A stretch of DNA of 64,000 bases from Chryseobacterium sp. Leaf394 (GTDB lineage: Bacteria > Bacteroidota > Bacteroidia > Flavobacteriales > Weeksellaceae). The position numbers and the translations under genes were made by a program. This document shows, piece by piece, positions 34,912 through 42,698 of the stretch. Position 1 is the stretch's first letter; each line of letters starts with the position of its first letter. The notes beneath the pieces were generated by a model. The model made no database searches and had not been told where the DNA came from. It was given only the letters and a program-made list of their open reading frames with translations. The stretch spans positions 323,402 to 387,401 of the forward strand of contig NZ_LMQH01000011.1 of NCBI RefSeq assembly GCF_001424105.1, in the 5' to 3' direction.

Positions 34912-35140
34912 GATCCGTAAGTTTGATTTTAATATTTTTAAATATAAGGATTTTTTTTAAATGGAATCATTTGTTCTTTAAAAATGAAATTTTAATAAAG
35001 TTTGACGGATCTTATTGCCTTTTTCAGAAGAGGTTTGATTATAATTTAAAATTTTACTGATGAATATAATTTACGTCAGGCTAAAGTTTTCATATTTGAC
35101 CAAAAAGTGTAAATTAGCGACCATATAATTCAAATTTTTT

Positions 35141-36280
35141 ATGGACTTTAATTTATCAGAAGAACAGCTGATGATTCAGCAGGCAGCGAGAGATTTTGCA
35201 CAGAACGAACTATTACCGGGCGTAATTGAAAGAGACCGTGACCAGAAGTTTCCTGCCGAACAGGTTAAGAAAATGGGGGAAATGGGGCTTCTTGGGATGA
35301 TGGTAGACCCACAGTACGGTGGAGCAGGGATGGATAGCGTGTCTTACGTTTTGGCAATGGAAGAAATTGCTAAAGTAGATGCTTCTGCAGCCGTGGTAAT
35401 GTCTGTAAACAACTCTTTGGTGTGTGCAGGTCTTGAAAAATTTGCTTCTGAAGAACAAAAGGTAAAATATCTTACTCCTCTGGCAAGCGGGGAAGTGATC
35501 GGAGCATTTGCTCTTTCTGAGCCGGAAGCCGGTTCTGATGCCACTTCACAGCAAACTACTGCCGTAGACAAAGGAGATCACTATTTATTAAACGGTATCA
35601 AAAACTGGATTACCAATGGTGGTACTGCAACCTATTATATCGTAATTGCACAGACCGATCCTGAGAAAAAACACAAAGGTATCAATGCATTTATCGTGGA
35701 AAAAGGCTGGGAAGGTTTCGAAGTTGGTCTTAAAGAAGATAAACTGGGAATCAGAGGAAGTGACACGCACTCTCTGCTTTTCAACAATGTAAAAGTGCCT
35801 AAAGAAAACAGAATCGGCGAAGATGGCTTCGGATTCAACTTTGCGATGGCTGTTTTAAATGGCGGTAGAATTGGTATCGCATCTCAGGCTTTAGGAATTG
35901 CTTCAGGAGCTTATGAACTTGCTCTGAAATATGCCAAAACAAGAAAAGCTTTTAAAACTGAAATCATCAATCATCAGGCAATTGCTTTCAAATTAGCGGA
36001 TATGGCAACGCAGATAACTGCTGCAAGAATGCTTTGTTACAAGGCTGCTGTAGAGAAAGATGCCGGAAAAGACATCTCAGAAAGTGGTGCAATGGCGAAA
36101 CTGTATTCTTCTCAGGTTGCGATGGATACTACGATTGAAGCTGTTCAGATTCACGGCGGGTACGGTTATGTGAAAGAATACCACGTAGAAAGAATGATGC
36201 GTGATGCAAAAATCACTCAGATCTATGAAGGAACATCAGAAATTCAGAAGATTGTAATTTCGAGAAGTATCTCAAAATAA
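35141..36280 (+). CDS. Acyl-CoA dehydrogenase
   Basis: This 379-aa flavoenzyme introduces the 2,3 double bond in acyl-CoA, the first step of beta-oxidation (short/branched- or medium-chain type by length). Family motifs: FALSEPEAGSDATSQQT (about 126-142, FAD/substrate contact), WITNGGTATYYIV, and GGYGYVKEYHVERMMRDAK (about 339-357). The catalytic base is Glu363 in QIYEGTSEIQ. It is a stand-alone gene with the acyl-CoA ligase divergent on its left. No -7 box close to the ATG; a palindromic hairpin follows its stop. Confidence 0.94.
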   Translation: MDFNLSEEQLMIQQAARDFAQNELLPGVIERDRDQKFPAEQVKKMGEMGLLGMMVDPQYGGAGMDSVSYVLAMEEIAKVDASAAVVMSVNNSLVCAGLEKFASEEQKVKYLTPLASGEVIGAFALSEPEAGSDATSQQTTAVDKGDHYLLNGIKNWITNGGTATYYIVIAQTDPEKKHKGINAFIVEKGWEGFEVGLKEDKLGIRGSDTHSLLFNNVKVPKENRIGEDGFGFNFAMAVLNGGRIGIASQALGIASGAYELALKYAKTRKAFKTEIINHQAIAFKLADMATQITAARMLCYKAAVEKDAGKDISESGAMAKLYSSQVAMDTTIEAVQIHGGYGYVKEYHVERMMRDAKITQIYEGTSEIQKIVISRSISK

Positions 36281-36299
36281 TCTCATCTTCAATAAAAAT

Positions 36300-36333
36300 A
36301 GCAAGGGCTTTCAGAATTCTGAAAGCCCTTGCT
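36300..36333. terminator. Perfect 34-bp palindrome downstream of the acyl-CoA dehydrogenase
   Basis: AGCAAGGGCTTTCAGAA and its exact complement form a 34-bp perfect palindrome centred on GAATTC, 19 bp after the stop. Transcribed, it forms a strong stem with a tight loop. On the plus strand it lacks a T-run, so termination may be inefficient; an A-rich stretch precedes it, giving a T-run on the minus strand. Confidence 0.65.
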
Positions 36334-36450
36334 GTAACTAAACACAAACTTTTATATAAAATTATGGTCAATTGCTTAACCGTAATGCGATGCAAAAATA
36401 CAAATCAAATTTCAATTATTCTCATTGAAACATTAAAATTTAATTAAAAA

Positions 36451-37386
36451 TTATTCCACAGTATTGCCGATACTTTTGTTTCTGTTCTTTTTATAAAAGT
36501 AATAACCGATTCCTGCGATCAGAAAAAGAGGCCAGAATGGAACAAAGAATAATAAAATTCCTGTAAGAACTTCCCAGCCGGAGCCAATGCCCGACGAGAA
36601 TTTCCCTCCGAAACTTTCAGGTTTTGAAGCTGCAGCAGCGGCATTTTTTTCGTTACCATAAAGAGTAATTTCAATGTCGCATTTTGTTTTAGGGTAAAAT
36701 TCGTCTCCCGAACTTGCAATAGTCTTGTCAATCACATTTCCTGCGTGTGCACTTACATCTTCTACAAAATATTCAAATTTATCCAATGGAATCTGGATTT
36801 TCAGGTAAGCAGTTTTTGTATCGTCACTGTTCATGCTTACGTTTTCACTTTTCAGACTTCCGTCGTATTTTCTAAGCTGATCTTCGATGTAATTTTTTGC
36901 GCCATACGTATCATCAACTCCAATTTCAAGATTGGCGGTTTTCTTTAAAGCGTATTTGGGTTCAGATTTAGGTTTTTCACAACTGTTATTTTTGTAAATA
37001 ATCTTAGTTTGCTTAATTACTTTCGGCGCCGGAACATTCACAACAATTTTCTCCTCTTTTTTCTTCGCAGAATCTTTATCAGCAACAGTTTTAGATTCAA
37101 ATTTCACATTCGAAATTTTTTCACCTAAAGAATCTACAGAGGAAGCTGTTTTTTCAAACTTATCTTTTAAATCCTGTGAAGTTTTATCAAATTCTTTGAT
37201 TTTTACCTGCGCAGAATCTAAAGCTGCTGCCGTTTCGTTTTGAATTTTTTCAGCCTTGTCGGAGAATTCTGTAAAGCTGCTGTCAGCAGATTTTATGGTT
37301 TCACTTAGAGATTCTGTAGTACCATCTCCCTTTTTACACATAATAAATGTACTTGATAATGCAAGTAGCAGAATAGCTTTTTTCAT
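36451..37386 (-). CDS. DUF4349 domain lipoprotein
   Basis: This 311-aa protein has a lipoprotein signal (ALSSTFIMCKK, Cys17). A Ser/Lys/Glu-rich coiled-coil region follows (about 20-115). Next is a DUF4349 region (about 148-255: KKTANLEIGVDDTYGAKNYI, GGSL-like DGSLKSENVSM, KIQIPLDKFEYFVEDV, IDIT-like CDIEITLYG). A C-terminal hydrophobic helix (about 273-295, LLFFVPFWPLFLIAGIGYYF) with a basic tail ends it. DUF4349 proteins are envelope proteins of unknown role. It is a stand-alone gene in AT-rich surroundings. Confidence 0.85.
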   Translation of the reverse strand: MKKAILLLALSSTFIMCKKGDGTTESLSETIKSADSSFTEFSDKAEKIQNETAAALDSAQVKIKEFDKTSQDLKDKFEKTASSVDSLGEKISNVKFESKTVADKDSAKKKEEKIVVNVPAPKVIKQTKIIYKNNSCEKPKSEPKYALKKTANLEIGVDDTYGAKNYIEDQLRKYDGSLKSENVSMNSDDTKTAYLKIQIPLDKFEYFVEDVSAHAGNVIDKTIASSGDEFYPKTKCDIEITLYGNEKNAAAAASKPESFGGKFSSGIGSGWEVLTGILLFFVPFWPLFLIAGIGYYFYKKNRNKSIGNTVE

Positions 37387-37583
37387 AACGGTTAATTTTG
37401 TTGATGTAAAGCTACCAGGTAATTTTCTGTAATGTTTGTAAAGGAATTATTTTATTGGTGTAAAATTTTAAAGTGTTGGTTTTTAGTGTTTTGTAAAATT
37501 TGTTTTGTTGTTTTACAATTTTTTTTAAGTTAAAAAATCATTTTTTAAAATATTAAAAAGTGGTAATGACTTTAGATAGCATA

Positions 37584-38051
37584 TCACTTTTTTAACAAAG
37601 ATTCTAATTCTTTGATAATGTTTTCCAGTTTGGATTCGTTGATTTTGTCTGTAATTAAAGAAGTGTAATGATCTCCATTTTCAATATCTTTAACAATAAT
37701 TTGCCTTGAAACAAAATTCTCAGATTTAGACCTTTCAAACATAGTTACAAACAATTGATTTCTGAATTGTTGTGGAGACATTTCTACCTTTCGCTTTATT
37801 CTCATCTTAATTGGAGATATGTCACAGTAATAATAGAGAATTACGTTTTCCTCCTTTACTAAATAATTATTAATTATTTTGATGAACTCAATTAAAGATT
37901 TGTAGGAGTTGTATTCGATTTCTTCATTCATTAAAATTATTGAAACATCTATAATTTTAATTCCGAAGATGGAGCTGTAGTTTGAATGTTCCTGAAAAAT
38001 AACTAAATACTCATAACCTTCATCGGTTGTGAATTTAAATTCCTCATCCAA
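37584..38051 (-). CDS. DUF6169-like protein (downstream gene of a two-gene module)
   Basis: This 155-aa soluble protein has no signal peptide. It opens FKFTTDEGYEYLVIFQEHSN. A mid-region follows with Tyr-Tyr-Cys-Asp (ILYYYCDISPIKMRIKRKVE), then a basic helix FRNQLFVTMFERSKSEN, and it ends in an acidic/basic helix (KLENIIKELESLLKK). The pattern resembles DUF6169 as I remember it (TT..G..Y.V.F, then Y.CD.....R), but I could not check. It starts nine bases after the stop of a 45-aa ORF with which it is probably cotranscribed. Very low GC compared with housekeeping neighbours suggests accessory content. Function unknown. Confidence 0.6.
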   Translation of the reverse strand: MDEEFKFTTDEGYEYLVIFQEHSNYSSIFGIKIIDVSIILMNEEIEYNSYKSLIEFIKIINNYLVKEENVILYYYCDISPIKMRIKRKVEMSPQQFRNQLFVTMFERSKSENFVSRQIIVKDIENGDHYTSLITDKINESKLENIIKELESLLKK

Positions 38052-38060
38052 AACAGAAAA

Positions 38061-38198
38061 TCATTTAGTTTTTGGGAAATAAATATCTTTCTTGGCTATG
38101 TAAGAAGCTTTTTTTTCCTGCTTAGTCAAACGTGCTTTCCTGAAAAAATCAACTAATTTTTCAGAAGGATTTTCGATATTTATTTTTTTTGTGTTCAT
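38061..38198 (-). CDS. 45-aa basic ORF upstream of the DUF6169-like gene
   Basis: This short ORF reads MNTKKINIENPSEKLVDFFR, then KARLTKQEKKASYIAKKDIY and ends FPKTK. It has a proper ATG, a TATCTTTG -7 box 4 nt upstream, and its stop is nine bases before the next gene. It is Lys-rich with a probable amphipathic helix (EKLVDFFRKARLTKQEKKA). The arrangement of a tiny basic ORF followed by a ~150-aa acidic/basic protein recalls two-gene toxin-antitoxin or immunity modules, but that is only a resemblance. Confidence 0.55.
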   Translation of the reverse strand: MNTKKINIENPSEKLVDFFRKARLTKQEKKASYIAKKDIYFPKTK

Positions 38199-38202
38199 GT
38201 GA

Positions 38203-38210
38203 CAAAGATA
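38203..38210 (-). promoter_or_regulatory. -7 box for the two-gene module
   Basis: TATCTTTG on the minus strand ends 4 nt before the ATG at 38198. It fits TAnnTTTG and supports that the 45-aa ORF is expressed, as a leaderless or near-leaderless message. Confidence 0.5.
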
Positions 38211-38304
38211 TGATTATTTTTTAAATGTTTGATCTTTAGTATTGTTGTAGATTTTTTTAATGAAATCAGACGTAGTGCAAATGAACCTTATACTTTATTG
38301 ACAA

Positions 38305-38336
38305 AAAAATCCGCAGAAAAACTTCCACGGATGATA
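38305..38336 (-). terminator. Weak terminator of prfC
   Basis: A 5-6 bp stem (ATCCG/CGGAT) with a T-run on the minus strand lies about 20 bp past the prfC stop. Confidence 0.5.
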
Positions 38337-38357
38337 TTTTTAATCTAAAAAACTCAA

Positions 38358-39953
38358 TTAAGCGTTCTGAAACTCACTGATAAAATGCAGTTTTACATTC
38401 GGGAATTTCTCCTGCGTCATGTGAATGGTGAAAGAAGAATCAGCTAAGAAAACCAACTGATTGTATTTGTCTCTTGCCAGAAATCTCTGCTTCAGTCTTG
38501 CAAATTCCTTAAATTCTTCAGACTTTTCATCTGCTTCTACCCAACATGCTTTGTGCATGGAAAGTGGTTCGTAGGTACATTTTGCACCGTACTCATGCTC
38601 CAGACGGTACTGAATTACTTCATACTGAAGCGCACCCACGGTTCCGATGATTTTTCTGTTGTTCATTTCAAGCGTAAACAGCTGCGCAACACCCTCGTCC
38701 ATCAGCTGATCAATACCTTTTGCCAGTTGTTTGGCTTTCAATGGATCATTATTATTGATATATCTGAAATGTTCAGGAGAGAAACTCGGAATTCCTTTGA
38801 AACTCAGTTTTTCGCCGCCCGTGAGAGTATCGCCAATTCTGAAACTTCCTGTATCATGAAGTCCGACAATATCTCCCGGGAAACTTTCGTCAACCACTTC
38901 TTTTTTATCAGCAAAAAATGCGTTCGGAGATGAGAATTTCATCTTTTTGCCCTCTCTTACCAACAGATAATTTTCATTTCTTTTAAATGTTCCCGAAACA
39001 ATTTTCACAAAAGCCAGACGGTCTCTGTGCTTCGGATCCATATTCGCATGAATCTTGAAAACAAACCCTGTGAAAGTGCTCTCTTCAGGTTTTACTAAAC
39101 GCGTATCGCTCTCTTTCGGTTGTGGCATTGGGGCGATGTCGATAAATGCGTTCAGCAATTCACGGACACCAAAATTATTCAAGGCTGAACCAAAGAAAAC
39201 CGGCTGCAAATCTCCTTTCATATAATCTTCACGGCTGAATTCAGGATATACAGATTGTATTAAATCCAATTCTTCACGTAAATTTTTTGCTGCTTTTTCG
39301 CCAATTACTTCGTCGATTGAGGGATCATTAATGTCATCAAACTTAATCGCTTCCCCTACTTTCTGTTTTTTCTCTTCCAAAAACAACTGAATATTGTCTT
39401 CCCAGATATTGTAAATTCCCTGAAAATCAGCGCCCATACCGATCGGTAAAGAAAGCGGACAAACCGTTAATCCCAGTTTCTGTTCAACTTCATCAAGCAG
39501 ATCGAAAGCATCTTTTCCTTCACGGTCAAGTTTATTGATGAAAACCAACATCGGAATGTTTCTCATTCGGCAGACTTTCACCAACTTTTCTGTCTGTTCC
39601 TCAACTCCTTTTGCAACGTCGATTACAACGATTACGGAATCTACGGCAGTCAGAGTCCGGTAAGTATCTTCAGCAAAATCTTTGTGACCCGGAGTATCCA
39701 GAATGTTGATTTTGTGGTCTCTGTATTCAAAAGCCAACACGGAAGTCGCTACGGAGATTCCTCTCTGACGCTCAATTTCCATGAAATCGGAGGTCGCTCC
39801 TTTTTTTATTTTATTGGATTTTACTGCACCGGCTTCCTGAATTGCCCCTCCAAAAAGCAGCAGCTTTTCCGTTAGAGTGGTCTTTCCGGCATCGGGGTGA
39901 GAGATAATTCCGAAGGTTTTTCTTTTTTCTATTTCTTTGATTAAGTCTGACAT
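38358..39953 (-). CDS. prfC: Peptide chain release factor 3
   Basis: RF3 is the translational GTPase that recycles RF1/RF2 from the ribosome after peptide release. The 531-aa product matches the family length (about 529). The G motifs are intact: G1 SHPDAGKTTL, G2 RGISVAT, G3 DTPGHKDF, G4 NKLDREG. The elongation-factor-like domain 2 and the C-terminal domain follow. The ATG at 39953 gives the usual MSDLIKEIEKRKTFGI start. The frame continues to 40031 but its product there (NQKSNFQNPIKFPIF) is not RF3-like. Downstream genes are separate. Confidence 0.95.
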   Translation of the reverse strand: MSDLIKEIEKRKTFGIISHPDAGKTTLTEKLLLFGGAIQEAGAVKSNKIKKGATSDFMEIERQRGISVATSVLAFEYRDHKINILDTPGHKDFAEDTYRTLTAVDSVIVVIDVAKGVEEQTEKLVKVCRMRNIPMLVFINKLDREGKDAFDLLDEVEQKLGLTVCPLSLPIGMGADFQGIYNIWEDNIQLFLEEKKQKVGEAIKFDDINDPSIDEVIGEKAAKNLREELDLIQSVYPEFSREDYMKGDLQPVFFGSALNNFGVRELLNAFIDIAPMPQPKESDTRLVKPEESTFTGFVFKIHANMDPKHRDRLAFVKIVSGTFKRNENYLLVREGKKMKFSSPNAFFADKKEVVDESFPGDIVGLHDTGSFRIGDTLTGGEKLSFKGIPSFSPEHFRYINNNDPLKAKQLAKGIDQLMDEGVAQLFTLEMNNRKIIGTVGALQYEVIQYRLEHEYGAKCTYEPLSMHKACWVEADEKSEEFKEFARLKQRFLARDKYNQLVFLADSSFTIHMTQEKFPNVKLHFISEFQNA

Positions 39954-40124
39954 ATCGTATTTTGAATTTGCAAAAATCGGGAATTTAATCGGATTTTGAA
40001 AATTGGATTTTTGATTCAGTTTGAACCACAAAAGTCACAAAAGATTTAGGTAGCTGATCACTTTGAAAATGCAAGTTTAAAAAGGTTTGGGAATAAATCT
40101 ATGAAAGTTTTAATGTAAATACAT

Positions 40125-40201
40125 TTGACACTTAAGTCAGATAGAGTTGTTAATATTCATTATGAAAGAACATGTAAGATTAAAAATCAAAGATTTTTGT
40201 A
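40125..40201. repeat. Half copy of the long inverted-repeat element
   Basis: The order TTGACACTTAAGTCA ... ACATGTAAGAT ... AAAAATCAAAGATTTTTGTA parallels one arm of the 43536-43734 element (TTGACACATGAGTCA ... TCACATAAGAG ... AAAAATCAAAGATTTTTGTA when read on the minus strand). Only one arm is recognisable here, so this is a truncated or diverged copy. Confidence 0.6.
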
Positions 40202-40247
40202 CGGGTGGAAAATCATGTATAATGTTACAAATGCTTTCCTTTTTTAT

Positions 40248-40420
40248 GAACCACGAAGTGGTTTAATGTGAGTAGCCGTGGGTGAAATCCATGGGAAAAA
40301 ATGTACAGTATCATCAGAACCATGGAGTGGTTCAATATGAATAGCCGTGGGTGAAACCAATGGAAAAAAACATGATCATCTTCAGAACAACGAAGTGTTT
40401 AAATGATAATCTGCAGATCG
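40248..40420. repeat. 68/69-bp tandem hairpin repeats (two and a half units)
   Basis: Units begin at 40248, 40317 and 40385 (periods 69 and 68). Each starts GAACCACGAAGTGGTT-like, a short palindrome (AACCAC/GTGGTT), and the first two continue with AGCCGTGGGTGAAA..CCATGG, a second small palindrome (CCGTGG/CCATGG-type). The third unit is truncated after GAACAACGAAGTG. Not CRISPR: there is no constant repeat with unique spacers. Confidence 0.75.
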
Positions 40421-40461
40421 CAACGCCAATTTGCAACAGACTGATTCTGCCTTTTCTTAAA

Positions 40462-41661
40462 TTAAACCTCACTCAGCTTCTTTAAATTTGATTTTTTCTT
40501 AAGGAAATATGCCAATCCAAACCCAACAAAAACCATGGCGGCACTGAATGGAAAGATAAACCGCATTCCGAAAAAGTCCGCAACACTTCCAATAATCGGA
40601 CCTGCAACGCCGAGAGAAATATCGATAAAAAGTCCGTAACCTGCCAATGCAGAACCTTGATTTGACGGTGCAACACTCTTGATAGCCATCACTCCTAAAG
40701 CCGGAAAAATTAATGAAAATCCTAATCCCGTAACACCGGCACCAATCAAAGCCATTTGTGCATTCGTTGCAAAAGCGATGATGAGAATTCCGATGGTTTC
40801 TACAAAAAGGCAGGCGATGGCAACTTTTATTCCGCCATAATTATTGATGACATTGCTGAAAACCAATCTTCCGGCAACGAACAGTCCTCCGAAAATACTC
40901 AGACAAAGCGCACCGTTATTCCAATGAAAATGGTTGTAATATAAAGTGATGAATGTAGAAATACTTGCAAAGCCGATTCCGCCTAAAGCCAGACAAACGC
41001 CAAACGGAGCTACTTTCCCTAAAACTTTCCAGAATGATTGCGTTTCTTTTTGATTGTTATTCGTTTTGTTGTCTTTCGTTTTAGCAAATAAATATCCTAT
41101 TATTCCTAATAGAATAGACAGAATTCCGATTCCGTAAAGACTGAATTTCTGTTCAATAACAATTCCCAATGATGCACCAATTGCCAAAGCTCCGTAGCAT
41201 GCAACACCGTTGTAGGAAATGATTTTTGCGGTATGTTTTTCTCCCAAAGCCATAATTGCCCAGTTGATCGGACTTGCACCTACCAATCCTTCGGCACAAC
41301 CTGTCAGCAGACGTGTGATGATGAGAAAACCCAGACTTAAAATGGGAGATAATTTAAAATAGTAAGCGATAATCAGAAAAATTCCGGTTGCAGAAAAACC
41401 AATCATGCTCAGTAATACCGCTGGTTTCGGACCTTTCCCATCAATCATTTTACCTGAATAGGCTCTCAGGAAAAACGTGGAAATATACTGTAAACTGATT
41501 ACCAATCCTGCCACCAAAAGACTGAATCCTAAACTTTTACTGATGAATATTGGAAGAACCGAAAGTGATAAGCCGATGATAAAATATCCTACAAAAGTAA
41601 AAGAAACATAACTTATCAGTTGTAGATTGATATTTTTAGGCTGAATTAATGAGGAATCCAT
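40462..41661 (-). CDS. MFS transporter, YhhS/YfcJ-like (UPF0226 group)
   Basis: This 399-aa inner-membrane protein has about 12 hydrophobic helices. Features of the YhhS/YfcJ group are visible: FVGYFIIGLSLSVLPIFI in TM1, RAYSGKMIDGKGPKPAVL in the TM2-3 loop (about 73-90, the MFS motif A), TRLLTGCAEGLVGASPINW in TM4, and ISYNGVACYGALAIGASLG in TM5. Substrate is unknown; relatives are efflux-type transporters. I start at 41661 (MDSSLIQPKNINLQ). A -7 box at 41679-41686 supports this over the open frame to 41754, which overlaps the upstream gene. Confidence 0.86.
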   Translation of the reverse strand: MDSSLIQPKNINLQLISYVSFTFVGYFIIGLSLSVLPIFISKSLGFSLLVAGLVISLQYISTFFLRAYSGKMIDGKGPKPAVLLSMIGFSATGIFLIIAYYFKLSPILSLGFLIITRLLTGCAEGLVGASPINWAIMALGEKHTAKIISYNGVACYGALAIGASLGIVIEQKFSLYGIGILSILLGIIGYLFAKTKDNKTNNNQKETQSFWKVLGKVAPFGVCLALGGIGFASISTFITLYYNHFHWNNGALCLSIFGGLFVAGRLVFSNVINNYGGIKVAIACLFVETIGILIIAFATNAQMALIGAGVTGLGFSLIFPALGVMAIKSVAPSNQGSALAGYGLFIDISLGVAGPIIGSVADFFGMRFIFPFSAAMVFVGFGLAYFLKKKSNLKKLSEV

Positions 41662-41678
41662 GTGAATAGAATAAGCTG

Positions 41679-41686
41679 CAAAGATA
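41679..41686 (-). promoter_or_regulatory. -7 box for the MFS gene
   Basis: TATCTTTG on the minus strand lies 17 nt upstream of the ATG at 41661 and downstream of the preceding gene's stop, giving the MFS gene its own promoter. Confidence 0.45.
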
Positions 41687-41737
41687 GTTTGATTAAACTT
41701 CACAATGAAGCAATTGCGATAGAAAAAAGATATGATC

Positions 41738-42556
41738 TTATTTCTCATGATCATTATTCAAATTAAAAGCAGGTTCGAAATCATCAAAATAAAGCAGCAG
41801 TAAACTTTCACATGATTTGACCTCTTTTACTCTGTGTTCACTTAAGGATAAATTTTTAAAAATGAGTTGCTCAATCTCTACATCTTTTTCACCGACTCTT
41901 TCTATAGGTACTAATTTTTTTATTTTAAGATTTTTATCAGTTGTAATTTTATAGATTCCAATCCTTTCAGAAGGATTTGATAATCTTAAATCTCCGAAAT
42001 CAGAATCGAACATTACAGTAGGATATCTGAGCTTTCTAATAGATTTATCATCAAAATCCTCAAATTTAAGATTGGAATATTGATTTTTATATTTTTCCAA
42101 ATTTTTGAATAAATTGATGTAATGCTTAATTACTTTGCTTTCTTCCTCATGATTATTATGATAACTGAGTCGAATCATTCTGCTACATCCATTTACCCAA
42201 AAAAGATTATTCACATCTTTTTTTAAAATTATCATATATTTTTCTCCGGCTTTTAGGAAAACAGAACAGTCTGTTGAGTGTATCCCAAATTTGTCATCAG
42301 TTGCACCAAATGCATTCAGAAAAATAAATTTTTGACCTTTAATTATTTTATCAAATTTAAGTTCAGCTTTATAAAATTCCCGATTAAAACCATTTTCAGA
42401 TATTAAAATGCTGTCACCATAGGCTTTTGTAATTGTTATCACACCTACAAAATCAGCTTCAAAGTAATCTTGAGCAATACTCTGTTGCGTACCACATCTG
42501 CAACCAAATATTTTTGTAAAAAATAAAAGTAAGATGAGAAATACAGTTTTTTTCAT
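41738..42556 (-). CDS. Secreted hypothetical protein with NTR/TIMP-like N-terminus
   Basis: This 272-aa protein has a signal peptide (MKKTVFLILLLFFTKIFG). The mature start CRCGTQQSIAQDYFEADFVGVI resembles the netrin/TIMP-like (NTR) pattern CxC....A...AD.VF.G.V. Further Cys at TDCSVFLKAGEKYMI and NGCSRM could form the disulfides of that fold (about 19-140). The C-terminal half (about 145-272) is unrelated and unrecognised. It is probably periplasmic or surface-exposed; NTR-like domains are often protease-inhibitory or scaffold modules, but no function is claimed. Confidence 0.65.
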   Translation of the reverse strand: MKKTVFLILLLFFTKIFGCRCGTQQSIAQDYFEADFVGVITITKAYGDSILISENGFNREFYKAELKFDKIIKGQKFIFLNAFGATDDKFGIHSTDCSVFLKAGEKYMIILKKDVNNLFWVNGCSRMIRLSYHNNHEEESKVIKHYINLFKNLEKYKNQYSNLKFEDFDDKSIRKLRYPTVMFDSDFGDLRLSNPSERIGIYKITTDKNLKIKKLVPIERVGEKDVEIEQLIFKNLSLSEHRVKEVKSCESLLLLYFDDFEPAFNLNNDHEK

Positions 42557-42664
42557 GGTTTAATTTATTTAACAAACGTTTAAAATCGAGGATTTATTCT
42601 GTAATTATTTATTTTTTTTACTCTGCACTGTTCTATACATTAAGAATGTTTACAGTAATTCAAT

Positions 42665-42672
42665 TATCTTTG
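42665..42672 (+). promoter_or_regulatory. -7 box for the CPBP protease gene
   Basis: TATCTTTG matches TAnnTTTG and lies 26 nt before the ATG at 42699. No clear -33 TTG. Confidence 0.4.
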
Positions 42673-42698
42673 TTCCTCAAAAAAATCATCATCATAAA

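Larger units (their letters stand above)
39954..40461. repeat. Repeat-filled spacer between prfC and the MFS gene
   Basis: This 508-bp non-coding stretch holds several repeat types: accacaaaagtcacaaaag (40026-40044), a half copy of the long inverted-repeat element (40125-40201), and 68/69-bp tandem hairpin repeats (40248-40420). No ORF is supported. The MFS and prfC genes both read leftward, so this is also the prfC promoter region. Confidence 0.7.

Noticed and set aside
36300..36333. Palindrome as a regulator binding site
   Set aside because: It lies between the 3' ends of two converging genes, not near a promoter, so an RNA hairpin/terminator is the simpler reading.
40248..40420. CRISPR-like array
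   Set aside because: The whole 68/69-bp unit is repeated, there is no constant short repeat with unique spacers, and no cas genes are present.
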